The notes beneath the pieces are model-generated. The model did not search any database, was not told the origin of the DNA, and saw nothing but the letters and a program-made list of their open reading frames with translations. From positions 2,812,896-2,876,895 of the forward strand of contig NZ_LPUF01000001.1 in NCBI RefSeq assembly GCF_002072955.1: a stretch of 64,000 nucleotides of DNA, given 5' to 3'. The translations under genes and the position numbers were made by a program. This document shows positions 9,682 through 19,058 of the stretch, one piece after another (the first letter of the stretch is position 1; every line of letters starts with the position of its first letter). The stretch comes from Methyloprofundus sedimenti. Lineage in GTDB: Bacteria > Pseudomonadota > Gammaproteobacteria > Methylococcales > Methylomonadaceae.

Positions 9682-10191
9682 ATGAAAAAAATCAGCTTAA
9701 TTTTGTTGTTGACGCTAAGTACAGCGTTGGCTCATGCTGTTGAAACGCCTGCACCAGATCGATTGAATGAGGTCGCCGAACGGGGCAGTAAAGTCATGCC
9801 GTTTAATCTCGATAAAACGCTGCATATTTTTACTAAAACCGAACAAGGTGGTTTGCAACAAGTGCTTGCCAAGGATGCTAAGGATGTCGAACAAATAGCC
9901 CTGATCCGTAAGCATTTGTCCGAGATTGCTCTGCACTTTTCTCAAGGTGACTTTTCCGGACCCAGGCGGATTCATGGTGATAATATGCCTGGAGTCAAGA
10001 TATTAAGCCAGAATGCAGAACAAATACACTTTGTGTACCGTGAACTTGAGCGAGGCGGTGAAATAGAATATCGCACCAAGGTGCCGAAACTGATTGACGC
10101 AATACATGTTTATTTTGATGCGCAGCTTAGTGATCATGCCCGCCATGCGATGCCCGGTGGACATGCTCAGCATCACAGTCAGCAGCCTTAA
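9682..10191 (+). CDS. Unknown exported protein inside the cyd operon
   Basis: A 169-residue protein placed between cydA and cydB. I chose the ATG at 9682 because it follows an AGGAATGT stretch and begins a clear signal peptide (MKKISLILLLTLSTALAHA). The mature part is predicted periplasmic, with charged helices and a histidine-rich C-terminus (HARHAMPGGHAQHH) that might bind metal. I do not recognise a characterised family. The gaps of 16 bp to cydA and 29 bp to cydB indicate cotranscription, so a role in oxidase assembly, heme handling or oxygen response is possible but unproven. Confidence 0.75.
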   Translation: MKKISLILLLTLSTALAHAVETPAPDRLNEVAERGSKVMPFNLDKTLHIFTKTEQGGLQQVLAKDAKDVEQIALIRKHLSEIALHFSQGDFSGPRRIHGDNMPGVKILSQNAEQIHFVYRELERGGEIEYRTKVPKLIDAIHVYFDAQLSDHARHAMPGGHAQHHSQQP

Positions 10192-10220
10192 CGGCTTCAA
10201 CCTTTAACGAGGAATACTCT

Positions 10221-11360
10221 ATGTTTGATTATGAATCTATCCGCCTGATCTGGTGGGTGTTTATCGGTATTGTCATTATCGCTTTTGCCTTGACTGAAGG
10301 TTTCGATTTTGGCATTGGTACTTTGTTACCATTACTGGGCAAAACCGATATTGAACGGCGCGTAATTATTAACTCTGTCGGTGCAACCTGGGAGGGCAAT
10401 CAGGTCTGGTTTGTGTTACTCGGCGGTGCTATTTTCGCGATCTGGCCACCCGTTTATGCAACCTTATTTTCCGGGTTATATGTAGCCATGCTGTTGCTGT
10501 TGTTTGCATTGTTTTTCAGGCCGGTGGGCTTTGATTACCGTGGCAAGATAGAAAACCCAGTCTGGCGCAATGCCTGGGATTGGGGCTTATTTATAGGTGG
10601 CACTGTGCCACCACTTTTGCTTGGCGTGTTAGTCGGCAATTTAATCCTGGGATTACCGTTTCACCTTGATGCGGATTTACGCTCGTTCTACGAGGGTTCA
10701 TTTCTGGCTTTACTAAGTCCATTTGCCTTGTTGTGCGGAGTGATTGGATTACTGATCACCAGCTTACATGGTGCCCTGTTTCTGAAATGGCGCACCGAAG
10801 GCGTGCTGCATCAGCGTGCTCAGAGTGCTGTTGCAAAAATTGGTCCAGTACTTTTAGTTGCGCTGGCAGCTGCAACAGCCTGGGTTTTTATCGGAATTGA
10901 CCGTCCTGAAATAACGCAGATGGCTGGCACAGCGGCACCGTCTAATCCGCTTAACAAATCTGTGCTTGCCATCGGTTCCGGTTGGGCACAACATTTCCAG
11001 ACGTATCCATGGATGATATTAGCCCCTGTCTTGGCATTCTCCGGTTTGGCTTTAGCCTGGTTACTAGGTAAAAATCAATCGACTAAAGGTGCTTTTTTAT
11101 GCAGTTGCGTGGGTATCATCGGTTTGTTATTGACTGTCGGTTTTGGCTTATTTCCCTTTTTGCTGATTTCTTCTGTCGATCCGCGTTCAAGTTTAACCTT
11201 ATGGGATGCCAGCGCAAGCTACTCTTCGATGCTGTTGTCATTCTGGATTACCGTGATCTTTTTGCCGATTGTGCTTTTGTATACTCGCTGGGTATACAAA
11301 ATCATCTGGGGCAGTATTACCGAAGCGAAAGTAATAAAAGATTCTCATACACTTTATTGA
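10221..11360 (+). CDS. cydB: Cytochrome bd quinol oxidase subunit II
   Basis: A 379-residue membrane subunit with nine or so hydrophobic helices and the CydB signatures ALTEGFDFGIG near the N-terminus and GATWEGNQVWFV at about residues 54-65. It pairs with CydA in the inner membrane. AGGA lies eight bases before the start. The gene is followed 15 bp later by cydX, as in many proteobacterial cyd operons. Confidence 0.96.
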   Translation: MFDYESIRLIWWVFIGIVIIAFALTEGFDFGIGTLLPLLGKTDIERRVIINSVGATWEGNQVWFVLLGGAIFAIWPPVYATLFSGLYVAMLLLLFALFFRPVGFDYRGKIENPVWRNAWDWGLFIGGTVPPLLLGVLVGNLILGLPFHLDADLRSFYEGSFLALLSPFALLCGVIGLLITSLHGALFLKWRTEGVLHQRAQSAVAKIGPVLLVALAAATAWVFIGIDRPEITQMAGTAAPSNPLNKSVLAIGSGWAQHFQTYPWMILAPVLAFSGLALAWLLGKNQSTKGAFLCSCVGIIGLLLTVGFGLFPFLLISSVDPRSSLTLWDASASYSSMLLSFWITVIFLPIVLLYTRWVYKIIWGSITEAKVIKDSHTLY

Positions 11361-11375
11361 TTAAGGAGCAACACA

Positions 11376-11510
11376 ATGTGGTATTTCACCTGGATACTCG
11401 GCGTCGGTTTTGCATCTGCATTTGCCATTATCAACGCAATGTGGCTGGAGTCAGTTTGCGATATCGATACGCATGGTATCGATGAATCCTGCGATAGTCT
11501 GCGTAAATAA
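11376..11510 (+). CDS. cydX: CydX small subunit of cytochrome bd oxidase
   Basis: A 44-residue protein beginning MWYFTWILGVGFASAFA, which matches the conserved CydX N-terminus (MWYF-WILG), followed by AIINAMWLE and a short acidic tail. CydX is a single-helix subunit that stabilises the oxidase. AAGGAG lies six bases upstream of the ATG. Two cysteines in the tail (residues 28 and 39) are a little unusual for this family. Confidence 0.93.
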   Translation: MWYFTWILGVGFASAFAIINAMWLESVCDIDTHGIDESCDSLRK

Positions 11511-11802
11511 ATAGACGTTTACTTGTAGAAAACGCAGCATATTTTTTATATCGTCACTTTTGCATGCAGTGACATCTAAAAGAGAATGCATCCGTTTTTA
11601 TTGTGTGGCTGAAATCCTGTCACCATTGGCTTGATGCAAGGGACAATAAAGGAATCAAAAGGAAATCAAATAGCAATCGATTCTAACCTTTTTGAATATA
11701 TGTTCTATTGTTGAAGAATGTAGAGGTAACAGGAATTATCCTATTACCTCATGCTTGATTACTACAGGTAACAGATTTTTTAATCAGTGCTGTAGTAAAT
11801 AG
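11511..11802. other. Intergenic region after cydX
   Basis: It separates the convergent cyd operon and phosphoesterase gene. It holds one clear hairpin (11723-11750, listed separately) and no supported gene. Confidence 0.3.
11723..11750. terminator. Hairpin between convergent genes, possible terminator
   Basis: The stem gaggtaa/ttacctc continues inward as agga/tcct with one mismatched position. It lies between cydX (plus strand) and the phosphoesterase gene (minus strand). No strong T-tract follows, so intrinsic termination is uncertain. Confidence 0.4.
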
Positions 11803-12897
11803 CTACTGATTGACTGCTTGGTTTAAAATGACCGGCGCAAAAGAAAATACATTTTCACTTGATGGATCAACTGTCATTTCAATCCAGCTATTTTCCTTGC
11901 TACCAAACACTTCAACGCGGGTAAAATTAGCAGTTAAAGTGCCGTCGTCATTAAACATGGCTTTGTCAATTTTGAAATAATGAGAATCTCCATGAACTAA
12001 GAGTACTTGCCCCTCGAAGTTATGTGTTTCAGCAAGCAATGTATTAAAGAAATCTGTATAGCCATTATTTTCGTCTAATTGAGCAAGGAATTCTTCTTGA
12101 TATATTCCATCGCTCAACTCAAATGGAAAGTAGATATCAGCTTGAATCAAAATTACAATAGCAACATTATTATTATCTCTCGCTTGCGCAAATGACTCTG
12201 TTAACCAGGCAATATTTTGTACATTACGGTCAGCGTATTCTGCACTGGCTGCATCGCAAGCTGCTTGATCGCGTAGTGATTTTTTTGTACATTGTTTTTC
12301 AGTAGCAACCAGATTATTGTTACTACCTGGAATATGCAGCGCGACAAACTCAACATTACTTTTTACAAAACGGCTATTTTCGGAGTAGGCCTGGCCTAAT
12401 ACGCCTTGACGGGCAACATCGATAGGGTGATTACCCTGACTTTTATTTGCGCTAAAAAAAGTAGTACGCAGATAAGCAAGACGCTCAAGTGGATCCATCG
12501 AGCCATTGCTTTCGCGATGACAATCAGTCCATTCATTATCGCCTAATGTATATAGGGTTGGTACATCTAGACTATTGAAAATATCCATGGTGTCTTGGCC
12601 AATTGCTTGGTCTGTACATTCTGAGCTGCCATTTTTGGTATCACCGGCAAAAAGTGTAAAGTCAAGATCATGCTTGTTCATTGAATGGATAGTTTGTTCA
12701 ATCTGAATGGATTTTATTTCAGGATCATCGTTATAAAATTCATCACCCCACAAGGCAACTTTTAGCACTCTGTGTTTATGCATGTGAGAATGTCTTTCAG
12801 CATGATCGTCATCGTGTTTGCGATCAGCATAGCTCACAAGAGGGGTGGTCGATGCAATTGATCCAGCAATAAGTGTTATTAATGCAAAGTTCCGCAT
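11803..12897 (-). CDS. Secreted metallophosphoesterase-like protein
   Basis: A 364-residue exported protein with a calcineurin-like metallophosphoesterase fold. I chose the ATG at 12897 because GGAG lies nine bases upstream and a signal peptide follows (MRNFALITLIAGSIAST). Metal-ligand motifs in order: a deviant first motif GDEFYND, then FAGDTKNG, TLGDNEWTD and VHGDSHYF. A histidine-rich stretch directly after the signal peptide (HDDDHAERHSHMHKH) may bind metal. The substrate is unknown. It is monocistronic and transcribed toward the cyd operon. Confidence 0.75.
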   Translation of the reverse strand: MRNFALITLIAGSIASTTPLVSYADRKHDDDHAERHSHMHKHRVLKVALWGDEFYNDDPEIKSIQIEQTIHSMNKHDLDFTLFAGDTKNGSSECTDQAIGQDTMDIFNSLDVPTLYTLGDNEWTDCHRESNGSMDPLERLAYLRTTFFSANKSQGNHPIDVARQGVLGQAYSENSRFVKSNVEFVALHIPGSNNNLVATEKQCTKKSLRDQAACDAASAEYADRNVQNIAWLTESFAQARDNNNVAIVILIQADIYFPFELSDGIYQEEFLAQLDENNGYTDFFNTLLAETHNFEGQVLLVHGDSHYFKIDKAMFNDDGTLTANFTRVEVFGSKENSWIEMTVDPSSENVFSFAPVILNQAVNQ

Positions 12898-13162
12898 GTT
12901 AAATATCTCCGAGTTTATAAGTGTCAATCAAAAGCGCATCAATACAAGATACGCCCTGGAAATATATAGGACTCATATGACGTTCGTATTACAGGTATTT
13001 ATTTAAGCTCGTAATTGCTAATTTGATAATCTGGACTGGATGCATGAAATGTGACAGCCCCTCCTCCAGATTAACGAATTGTTATCGATATAATCTGGAT
13101 TTATCGTCACGTTGGACTTTGAGTTCCATGCAATGTGGAATTTTAGGAGGTGAAAGTACTCA

Positions 13163-13369
13163 GTGCCTATGGATCAATGGTTATCGACCTTGGCTTCTCG
13201 CATTCGCCAGCCCATTACGATTTTGTCAGGCTGGATCAAAGAAAAAACCGGGATAAAATGTACAGGTAAAGTTCAATCTTACAAGGGACTTATGGTTTAT
13301 GTATCTAGAAAATTAGCAGCAGCCAAGTTTTTAGAATTATCTACGCATGAGCGCTTAATTTACTTTTGA
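13163..13369 (+). CDS. Doubtful small ORF, 68 residues
   Basis: A GTG-started frame of 68 residues with AGGAGG 12 bases upstream. The sequence contains QPITILSGWIKEKTGIK and SYKGLMVYVSRKLAAAKF, which looks protein-like, but I do not recognise the family. Its 3' end runs into the decayed RAYT gene, so the original end may be lost. The remainder of 12898-13340 shows no other supported gene. Confidence 0.3.
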   Translation: MPMDQWLSTLASRIRQPITILSGWIKEKTGIKCTGKVQSYKGLMVYVSRKLAAAKFLELSTHERLIYF

Positions 13370-13995
13370 GTGTTTCCTGCTCCCGAGCAAAAGTATCAAA
13401 TTTTTCGATCTGCTCTCTGAATTTATCATTACCAAGTACCCATGCTTTATTGGTCGCATCGCGAATCTCATCAAGCTCTTGTTCACTGAGATGATGTTTA
13501 AATAACGCCCGGTAATGAGTGTATCGCTCCTCATGATCCTTTCCGAGTGCTAAGTAGGCATTATGTGCCACCAGCAGCTTATCTTTTTTACCCAATGCAT
13601 TTGCATTATAGCTGGACCAGGGATAATCTTCCGGTTGATTTACCATACCTGCTCGCACTGGATTTAATTCAATATATCGACTACAGGCCAGCAGACATTG
13701 CTCACTCTCCAGCAGCGTTGCTTTATACCGTCCTGCCCATAATGAACCTGACGATGATATTGATGATTGAAATATTGAACATAATAACGTCCTAACGATT
13801 GCATCACTTTGCTGATGCTGGGCGTGATTAACAAGTGAATATGGTTTGTCATCAATACATAAGCATGTAAATCACACGCGTATTTTTAGCAGGCTGCTTT
13901 CAGAATGCTCAGGTATTACTGATATTCTTCATCTACAACAAACACAGCTGCTCGATTATTGCCGCGCTGAATCACATGCTGAGTCTGACCCTTTG
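13341..13995 (-). pseudogene. RAYT (REP-associated tyrosine transposase), decayed copy A
   Basis: The frame can be followed across breaks by comparison with the better copy at 27320-27646. The N-terminal side has HVIQRGNNRAAVFV, then LHAYVLMTNHIHLLITP with the HUH-type HIH motif, then SLGRYYVQYFNHQYHR, and finally PVRAGMVNQPEDYPWSSY at the C-terminal side. Damage includes two nonsense codons (a TAT-type codon to TAA after EEYQ, and CAA to TAA before KYACDL), a one-base loss near 13757, and loss of the first about 15 residues. The truncated 5' end abuts the stop of the homocysteine methyltransferase gene. Confidence 0.85.
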
Positions 13996-14001
13996 ATTTT
14001 T

Positions 14002-14937
14002 TCAAGCGCAACAAACTACAATTTGTTCTATATGTCGATAATCTGTTCCGCAACACCCACCTATCACATTTATATGTGGAAAATGTGACCGAATATCAGC
14101 AAATTGTTGCCCCAATTCTTGCGGGTTGCCATCATCCAATACTTCCGCTTCATCTAATTCGGCATGACTACAACTGGATGCATTAGCCCTAACCCCTTTA
14201 AGTCGTTTCATGCATTGCTCATCGCTCAAAATATCAGCAAAATGTGTGGGATGTGCGCAATTAATCATGTAATAAACAGGACCATTTTGCGTCGCCTCAT
14301 CTACATTTTTAATCGCCTGCGCCAGCGCCTCACCTGTTGGTAGTCTGCCATCCGTTTCAACAGTAAAAGAAATACATACAGGCAAATTGTATAGCTTTGC
14401 AGCCAACGTGATGCCAATAGCTTCTTCAACATAGTTTAAGGTGTAAGCAGAAACCATGTCAGTATTACATTTCGCAAATGACTCAATTTGAGTTGCATGA
14501 TAAACTTGTGCCACGGACACTGGCATTAATGATTCTGCTTTGTACCCATCACCTCTCGGCCCAATGCATCCACTGATAATAATGGGAGTGTCTTCAGTCT
14601 GAAAATCTTGCTTAATATGCTCAACCAGTTTTACTCCTTGCAAATTAATCTCATGCAGTGATGCTAACGAATCACCTATTTTCTTTCCCCAGTCCCGGTT
14701 TGCTCGCCAAGTAGGTGTTTCCAGAACCAGGCCCAATTTATATTGCTGAGCCAATTCAGCATAGGCTTTATAATAGTTATAAAGCATTTCATAACCTGCC
14801 TGGGTACGCAATAAATCGTATGATGCAAATTCAGGTAAGGTAATATTTCTATTAAAAATTAAGTCTGTTTCCATACCGCCATCAGTAATACAGACTTTGC
14901 CAGATAGCTGTGGTAAATTTGATCGATAAATTGACAT
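14002..14937 (-). CDS. Homocysteine S-methyltransferase family protein
   Basis: A 311-residue protein of the zinc-dependent homocysteine methyltransferase family, which transfers methyl groups from donors such as S-methylmethionine to homocysteine. Motifs: TDGGMETDLIF at the N-terminus, the first zinc cysteine in YYMINCAHPTHF and the last two in IGGCCGTDYRHI near the C-terminus. I chose the ATG at 14937 because GGAGG lies 8 bases upstream. Betaine or S-methylmethionine could be the donor; the sequence does not decide. It is divergent from the TetR gene at 15158, with a shared 220-bp promoter region. Confidence 0.88.
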   Translation of the reverse strand: MSIYRSNLPQLSGKVCITDGGMETDLIFNRNITLPEFASYDLLRTQAGYEMLYNYYKAYAELAQQYKLGLVLETPTWRANRDWGKKIGDSLASLHEINLQGVKLVEHIKQDFQTEDTPIIISGCIGPRGDGYKAESLMPVSVAQVYHATQIESFAKCNTDMVSAYTLNYVEEAIGITLAAKLYNLPVCISFTVETDGRLPTGEALAQAIKNVDEATQNGPVYYMINCAHPTHFADILSDEQCMKRLKGVRANASSCSHAELDEAEVLDDGNPQELGQQFADIRSHFPHINVIGGCCGTDYRHIEQIVVCCA

Positions 14938-15157
14938 TTTTTGAACCTCCGTATGAGTTACGTGCAATACAAAATAGTATTTTTTAAAGACTTCAGTTTA
15001 CTCATCAGGCATAAAATCATCTAGTGAGCGGGAGGTACTTCTTTCTGATTATTTTTATAATCATATTTAATACAATGATTTACCATATTCTTATTGACCG
15101 GAAATGAGAAAAATTAATTTTTAATTCTGGAAAAACTTTACTTGGAGTACAGTAATA

Positions 15158-15769
15158 ATGGCTACCAAAGGGGATGCAACCAAAGAAAGACTTATGGATA
15201 TTGCCGAACGGCATATTCTCTTAAACGGCTTTGCTGCCACTTCTATTGATGTCCTTATTAAAGAAGTTGGAATTACTAAAGGGGGATTTTTTTACCATTT
15301 CGATGGAAAAAATGCCTTGGCCTGTGCCTTAATGCAACGTTACCGAGAACAGGATGCCCTTATATTCAGTAGCCTGTTCAAGCGCGCAGAAGAACTCACC
15401 GACGACCCGTTACAGCAAATGCTGGTATTCGTAAAGCTATTAGCAGAAATGATGGACAATCTGGAAGGCATGCATCCAGGATGCCTTGTCGCTTCCTTTA
15501 CTTATGAATCACATCAGGTTAACGCAGCAGTACGAGCAATTACAGCAGATAGCGTAAAAGACTGGCGAGAATTATTTAAAACACAAATCGAGAAAATCAA
15601 CGCCAGCTACACGCCAAAAGCAGAAACCATCAGCGAAGATCTGGCAGATATGCTCTCCACTATCATTGAAGGGGGTATTATCGTTTCCAGAGCCCTTAAC
15701 GATCCTAAAATTCTGGTTAAACAATTAATGCAATACAGAAGCTATATTCACTTGCTTTACAGCAATTAA
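15158..15769 (+). CDS. TetR/AcrR-family transcriptional regulator
   Basis: A 203-residue DNA-binding repressor-type protein. The N-terminal HTH (about residues 8-54) shows the family pattern ATSIDVLIKEVGITKGGFFYHFDGKNAL. The C-terminal ligand domain contains HPGCLVASFTYE, which resembles the TetR_C subgroup with a cysteine in that position. It is divergent from the homocysteine methyltransferase gene, a common arrangement for a repressor and its target, but no operator was identified. Confidence 0.88.
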   Translation: MATKGDATKERLMDIAERHILLNGFAATSIDVLIKEVGITKGGFFYHFDGKNALACALMQRYREQDALIFSSLFKRAEELTDDPLQQMLVFVKLLAEMMDNLEGMHPGCLVASFTYESHQVNAAVRAITADSVKDWRELFKTQIEKINASYTPKAETISEDLADMLSTIIEGGIIVSRALNDPKILVKQLMQYRSYIHLLYSN

Positions 15770-15882
15770 TCTTAAAATCGAAAATTTGGCTATTTTCTAA
15801 GCACACTGTTTAATGATTTAGCAGTAGCTAAAAACTGAATTTTTGTATAAATACCTAACCCAAATTCGGCCTTGTTATAAAA

Positions 15883-15913
15883 CAAGCCATGCTATTTAAA
15901 ATAACATGGCTTG
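15883..15913. terminator. Bidirectional terminator-like hairpin
   Basis: The arms caagccatg and catggcttg are perfect complements, with a further inner pairing tattt/aaata. It lies between the 3' ends of the convergent TetR (plus) and dienelactone hydrolase (minus) genes, the right position for a shared terminator. T-rich sequence follows on the plus strand. Confidence 0.65.
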
Positions 15914-15920
15914 ATTACTT

Positions 15921-16724
15921 TCATTTTTCAAACACCTGCCTCAAAAACACCTGCATCCGCGCCCAAGAATCTTTATCCGCTGCGGCGTTATAAACCAGCG
16001 GCATATCAAAACGTTTACCGAAGCCATCCGCATCTGGATTGGTGAAGCTGTGTTTAACGCCGGGATAATTCACAAATTCTAAATCCGCTCCTGCCTTGTG
16101 CATTTCCTGCTTAAATACGCCAATCTGTTCTGTAGTCACAAAAGGATCATCAGCACCGTTGAAGACCAATATTTTAGCTTTAACCTGCCCTTTATCAGCC
16201 TGCGTTTTGGTCGCCAACGAACCATGAAAACTAACTACACCGGCCAAATCTGTACCGACTCTTGCCATGTGCAACACCGTACCACCACCAAAGCAGTAGC
16301 CAATGGCGACTATTTTATTAGCTTCGACCGTAGCTTGTTGTTGTAGAAATTGCTTGGCAGCATTAAATCGGGCTTCTGCAACCGTCATATCCGCTAGGGT
16401 AGCTTGCATGAATTTCTGTGCGTCTTCAGGATGTGTTGCCAACTTACCAGCCCCATACATATCTAAGGCAAAGGCTGTGTAACCCAGGCTGGCCAACATA
16501 TCGGCACGCTTTCTGGCATAGGCATTATGTCCCCACCATTCATGAACCACAAGCACACCAGGACGTTTACCTTTAATCGCATTGTCATAGCTCAAGTAGC
16601 CTTGAAACGCTTGCCCCCCAATTTTATAGTTGACGACTTGAGAGCGAATCTCGGCCTGCGCTGTGTTGGTCATATAGATAGCAAAGCCCAAAACCACTAT
16701 GCTTATTTTTACCCATTTTTGCAT
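15921..16724 (-). CDS. Exported dienelactone hydrolase family protein
   Basis: A 267-residue alpha/beta hydrolase with a signal peptide (residues 1-24, ending TAQA). The dienelactone hydrolase triad is visible: the nucleophilic cysteine in AIGYCFGGG, the aspartate in NGADDPFV and the histidine in GVKHSFTNP. The substrate is unknown; periplasmic members act on small esters or lactones. The gene is 38 bp downstream of leuA on the same strand and may be cotranscribed by read-through, although the functions are unrelated. Confidence 0.88.
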   Translation of the reverse strand: MQKWVKISIVVLGFAIYMTNTAQAEIRSQVVNYKIGGQAFQGYLSYDNAIKGKRPGVLVVHEWWGHNAYARKRADMLASLGYTAFALDMYGAGKLATHPEDAQKFMQATLADMTVAEARFNAAKQFLQQQATVEANKIVAIGYCFGGGTVLHMARVGTDLAGVVSFHGSLATKTQADKGQVKAKILVFNGADDPFVTTEQIGVFKQEMHKAGADLEFVNYPGVKHSFTNPDADGFGKRFDMPLVYNAAADKDSWARMQVFLRQVFEK

Positions 16725-16762
16725 CTTACTACTCCTATTTTAACGATAAAATATCACTGTAT

Positions 16763-18418
16763 TTATACTGAAAGACACCTTAACACGGCATTCAACGATG
16801 CACTGACAATATCATTATGACTGGCAATACCCGTGTGCAAAACGCCATTATCCTTTAACTGAATATAACAAACCGCCTGTGCATCTGTGCCTGTCGATAA
16901 GGCATGTTCATCATAATTCACGATGGATATGCTCCTGCCAAAATAAATTTGCAAGGCATTAATAAATGCAGCTAATGCCCCCATTCCCACTCCAGAAATA
17001 CTTATATCACCTGTCGGTGTAGCAAGCCGAGCCTCTAATATATCCTGTTGTTCGCGCTGGATATTAAAACTCAACAAACGATAGCCATTATTCTGATCTA
17101 GATAACGAGTTTTATACAAACCCACTAATTCCACTGGCGAAATTTCACCGCCTTTTTTCTCTGCGCTACGCTGCACAATTTGGCTAAATTCACTTTGTAA
17201 CCAGCGCGGTAAATGCACACCTAAAAATCGTTCCAATACATACGCAACCCCGCCTTTTCCCGATTGACTATTAATGCGCACCACTTCCTGATAATTGCGT
17301 CCAATATCAGTGGGGTTAATCGGTAAATAAGCTACATTCCAAAGCTCATCTGGCTGAGTCATAGCTAAGCATTTTTTAATGGCATCTTGATGACTGCCAG
17401 AAAAAGCACTAAACACAAGATCACCAGCATACGGATGTCTTGGGTGTAGCGTGATTTGATTCAATTCGCTAACGGTTTCAACGATCGTATTCATCGCAGA
17501 AAAGTCCAATTCAGGATCAATGCCCTGACTGTATAGATTCATGGCCATCACTAATAAATCCGCATTACCAGTACGCTCCCCGTTACCTAGCAAAGTACCC
17601 TCTACTCGTTGCGCACCCGCTAATAGTGCCATTTCTGCCGCCGCAATTGCGCAACCGCGATCATTATGGGTATGCACACTTAAAATCACGCCCTCCCGGT
17701 TGTTAATATGCTGACTAAACCATTCAATACGATCAGCATAAACATTAGGCGTCGTATTTTCGACTGTGGAAGGTAGATTAAAAATAACCGGTTTTATAAC
17801 AGTCGGTTGCCAAACTTCACCTACCGCATTACAGATAGCTAATGCGAATTCAGGTTCTGTCGCAGTGAAACTTTCGGGTGAATATTCAAAACACCAGCGT
17901 GTTTCTGTTTGTTCCATGGCACAGCGTTGCATAATCTTTGCGCCATTAACGGCCAAGTCGATCACTTCAGCATTGGTCCTATTAAACACACGTTCGCGCT
18001 GAATTTTGGAGGTGGAATTGTATAAATGCACAATCGCCTGCTTTGCACCTCGCAATGCTTCAAAACTACGCTCTATCAGTGCTTCACGCGCAGGTGTTAA
18101 TACCGAAATAGTTACGTCATCAGGTATCAATCTTTGCTCGATCAATAAGCGTACAAAATCAAAATCTGCTTGTGAAGCAGACGGAAAACCGACCACAATT
18201 TCTTTAAAGCCGATGCTAAGCAATAACTTAAAAAATACTGTTTTTTGCTCAACTGACAAAGGGTTAATTAAGGCCTGATTACCATCACGCAAATCTTCAC
18301 TACACCAGCGCGGGACTTTTGTTATTCTTTGATCAGGCCATTGTCTTTGCGCCATTTCAAAAGCGGGAAAAGCCTGATATTTTCGGTAATCGAACGACGT
18401 TTGTGGAGAAATATTCAT
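16763..18418 (-). CDS. leuA: 2-isopropylmalate synthase
   Basis: A 551-residue enzyme that condenses acetyl-CoA with 2-oxoisovalerate, the first step of leucine synthesis. The HMGL-like TIM barrel contains RWCSEDLRDGNQAL, with the catalytic Arg-Asp pair, and the metal-binding HTHNDRG motif. The C-terminal regulatory LeuA dimer domain is present (GDISISGVGMGALAAF). The length and the PRWCSEDLRDGNQ form indicate the long LeuA type found in Actinobacteria, yeast and some proteobacteria. It is divergent from an Lrp/AsnC-type regulator. Confidence 0.95.
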   Translation of the reverse strand: MNISPQTSFDYRKYQAFPAFEMAQRQWPDQRITKVPRWCSEDLRDGNQALINPLSVEQKTVFFKLLLSIGFKEIVVGFPSASQADFDFVRLLIEQRLIPDDVTISVLTPAREALIERSFEALRGAKQAIVHLYNSTSKIQRERVFNRTNAEVIDLAVNGAKIMQRCAMEQTETRWCFEYSPESFTATEPEFALAICNAVGEVWQPTVIKPVIFNLPSTVENTTPNVYADRIEWFSQHINNREGVILSVHTHNDRGCAIAAAEMALLAGAQRVEGTLLGNGERTGNADLLVMAMNLYSQGIDPELDFSAMNTIVETVSELNQITLHPRHPYAGDLVFSAFSGSHQDAIKKCLAMTQPDELWNVAYLPINPTDIGRNYQEVVRINSQSGKGGVAYVLERFLGVHLPRWLQSEFSQIVQRSAEKKGGEISPVELVGLYKTRYLDQNNGYRLLSFNIQREQQDILEARLATPTGDISISGVGMGALAAFINALQIYFGRSISIVNYDEHALSTGTDAQAVCYIQLKDNGVLHTGIASHNDIVSASLNAVLRCLSV

Positions 18419-18596
18419 AACGATATGCTCACATTAAGCTAATGATTAAGGTCAGGCATAGTATAGAAAAAAAACACGAGTGAATGATTGCTAATGTTTT
18501 TATAAAAACAAGTTAATTAGCAATAATTATCTATAAATAAAGATTAAATACTATAATTATTCTAATTTATTAAAAATAGTGACCATATCTACAAAA

Positions 18597-19058
18597 ATGA
18601 AACTAGATCGTACAGACAAACACATTCTTAATGAAATGCAGCATAATGCCCGTATTTCCAATCTGGAACTGGCTGATAAAATTGGCCTTTCGCCCTCACC
18701 CTGCTCAAGGCGTGTTAAACAACTAGAAGACGCCGGCTTTATCGACAGGCATGTCACTTTATTAAATCCAGATAAATTAGGGTTAAAGCTGATGGCAATG
18801 GTGCAAGTGAGTATGGATAGGCATACGCCAGAACGATTCGACAATTTTGAAGCGCATATCACAACATGGCCTGAAGTACTGGAATGTTATCTCATTACCG
18901 GACAAATGGCGGATTATTTACTTAAAGTGATCGTGCAGGATATGGATGAATATCAGAAATTTCTACTGGGTAAATTAACCCGTATTGATGGTGTAAGCGG
19001 TGTACAGTCAAGCTTTGTGCTGCGCAAGGCCGTGGATAAAACAGTGCTGCCTTTGTAG
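18597..19058 (+). CDS. Lrp/AsnC-family transcriptional regulator
   Basis: A 153-residue amino-acid-responsive regulator. The N-terminal HTH (LDRTDKHILNEMQHNARISNL, then ELADKIGLSPSPCSRRV) is followed by an RAM ligand-binding domain (VLECYLITGQMADYLLKVIV). I chose the ATG at 18597, which gives the usual MKLDRTDKHIL start; a GTG 18 bases upstream is possible. It is divergent from leuA across about 180 bp, so control of leucine synthesis is a reasonable inference. Confidence 0.9.
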   Translation: MKLDRTDKHILNEMQHNARISNLELADKIGLSPSPCSRRVKQLEDAGFIDRHVTLLNPDKLGLKLMAMVQVSMDRHTPERFDNFEAHITTWPEVLECYLITGQMADYLLKVIVQDMDEYQKFLLGKLTRIDGVSGVQSSFVLRKAVDKTVLPL

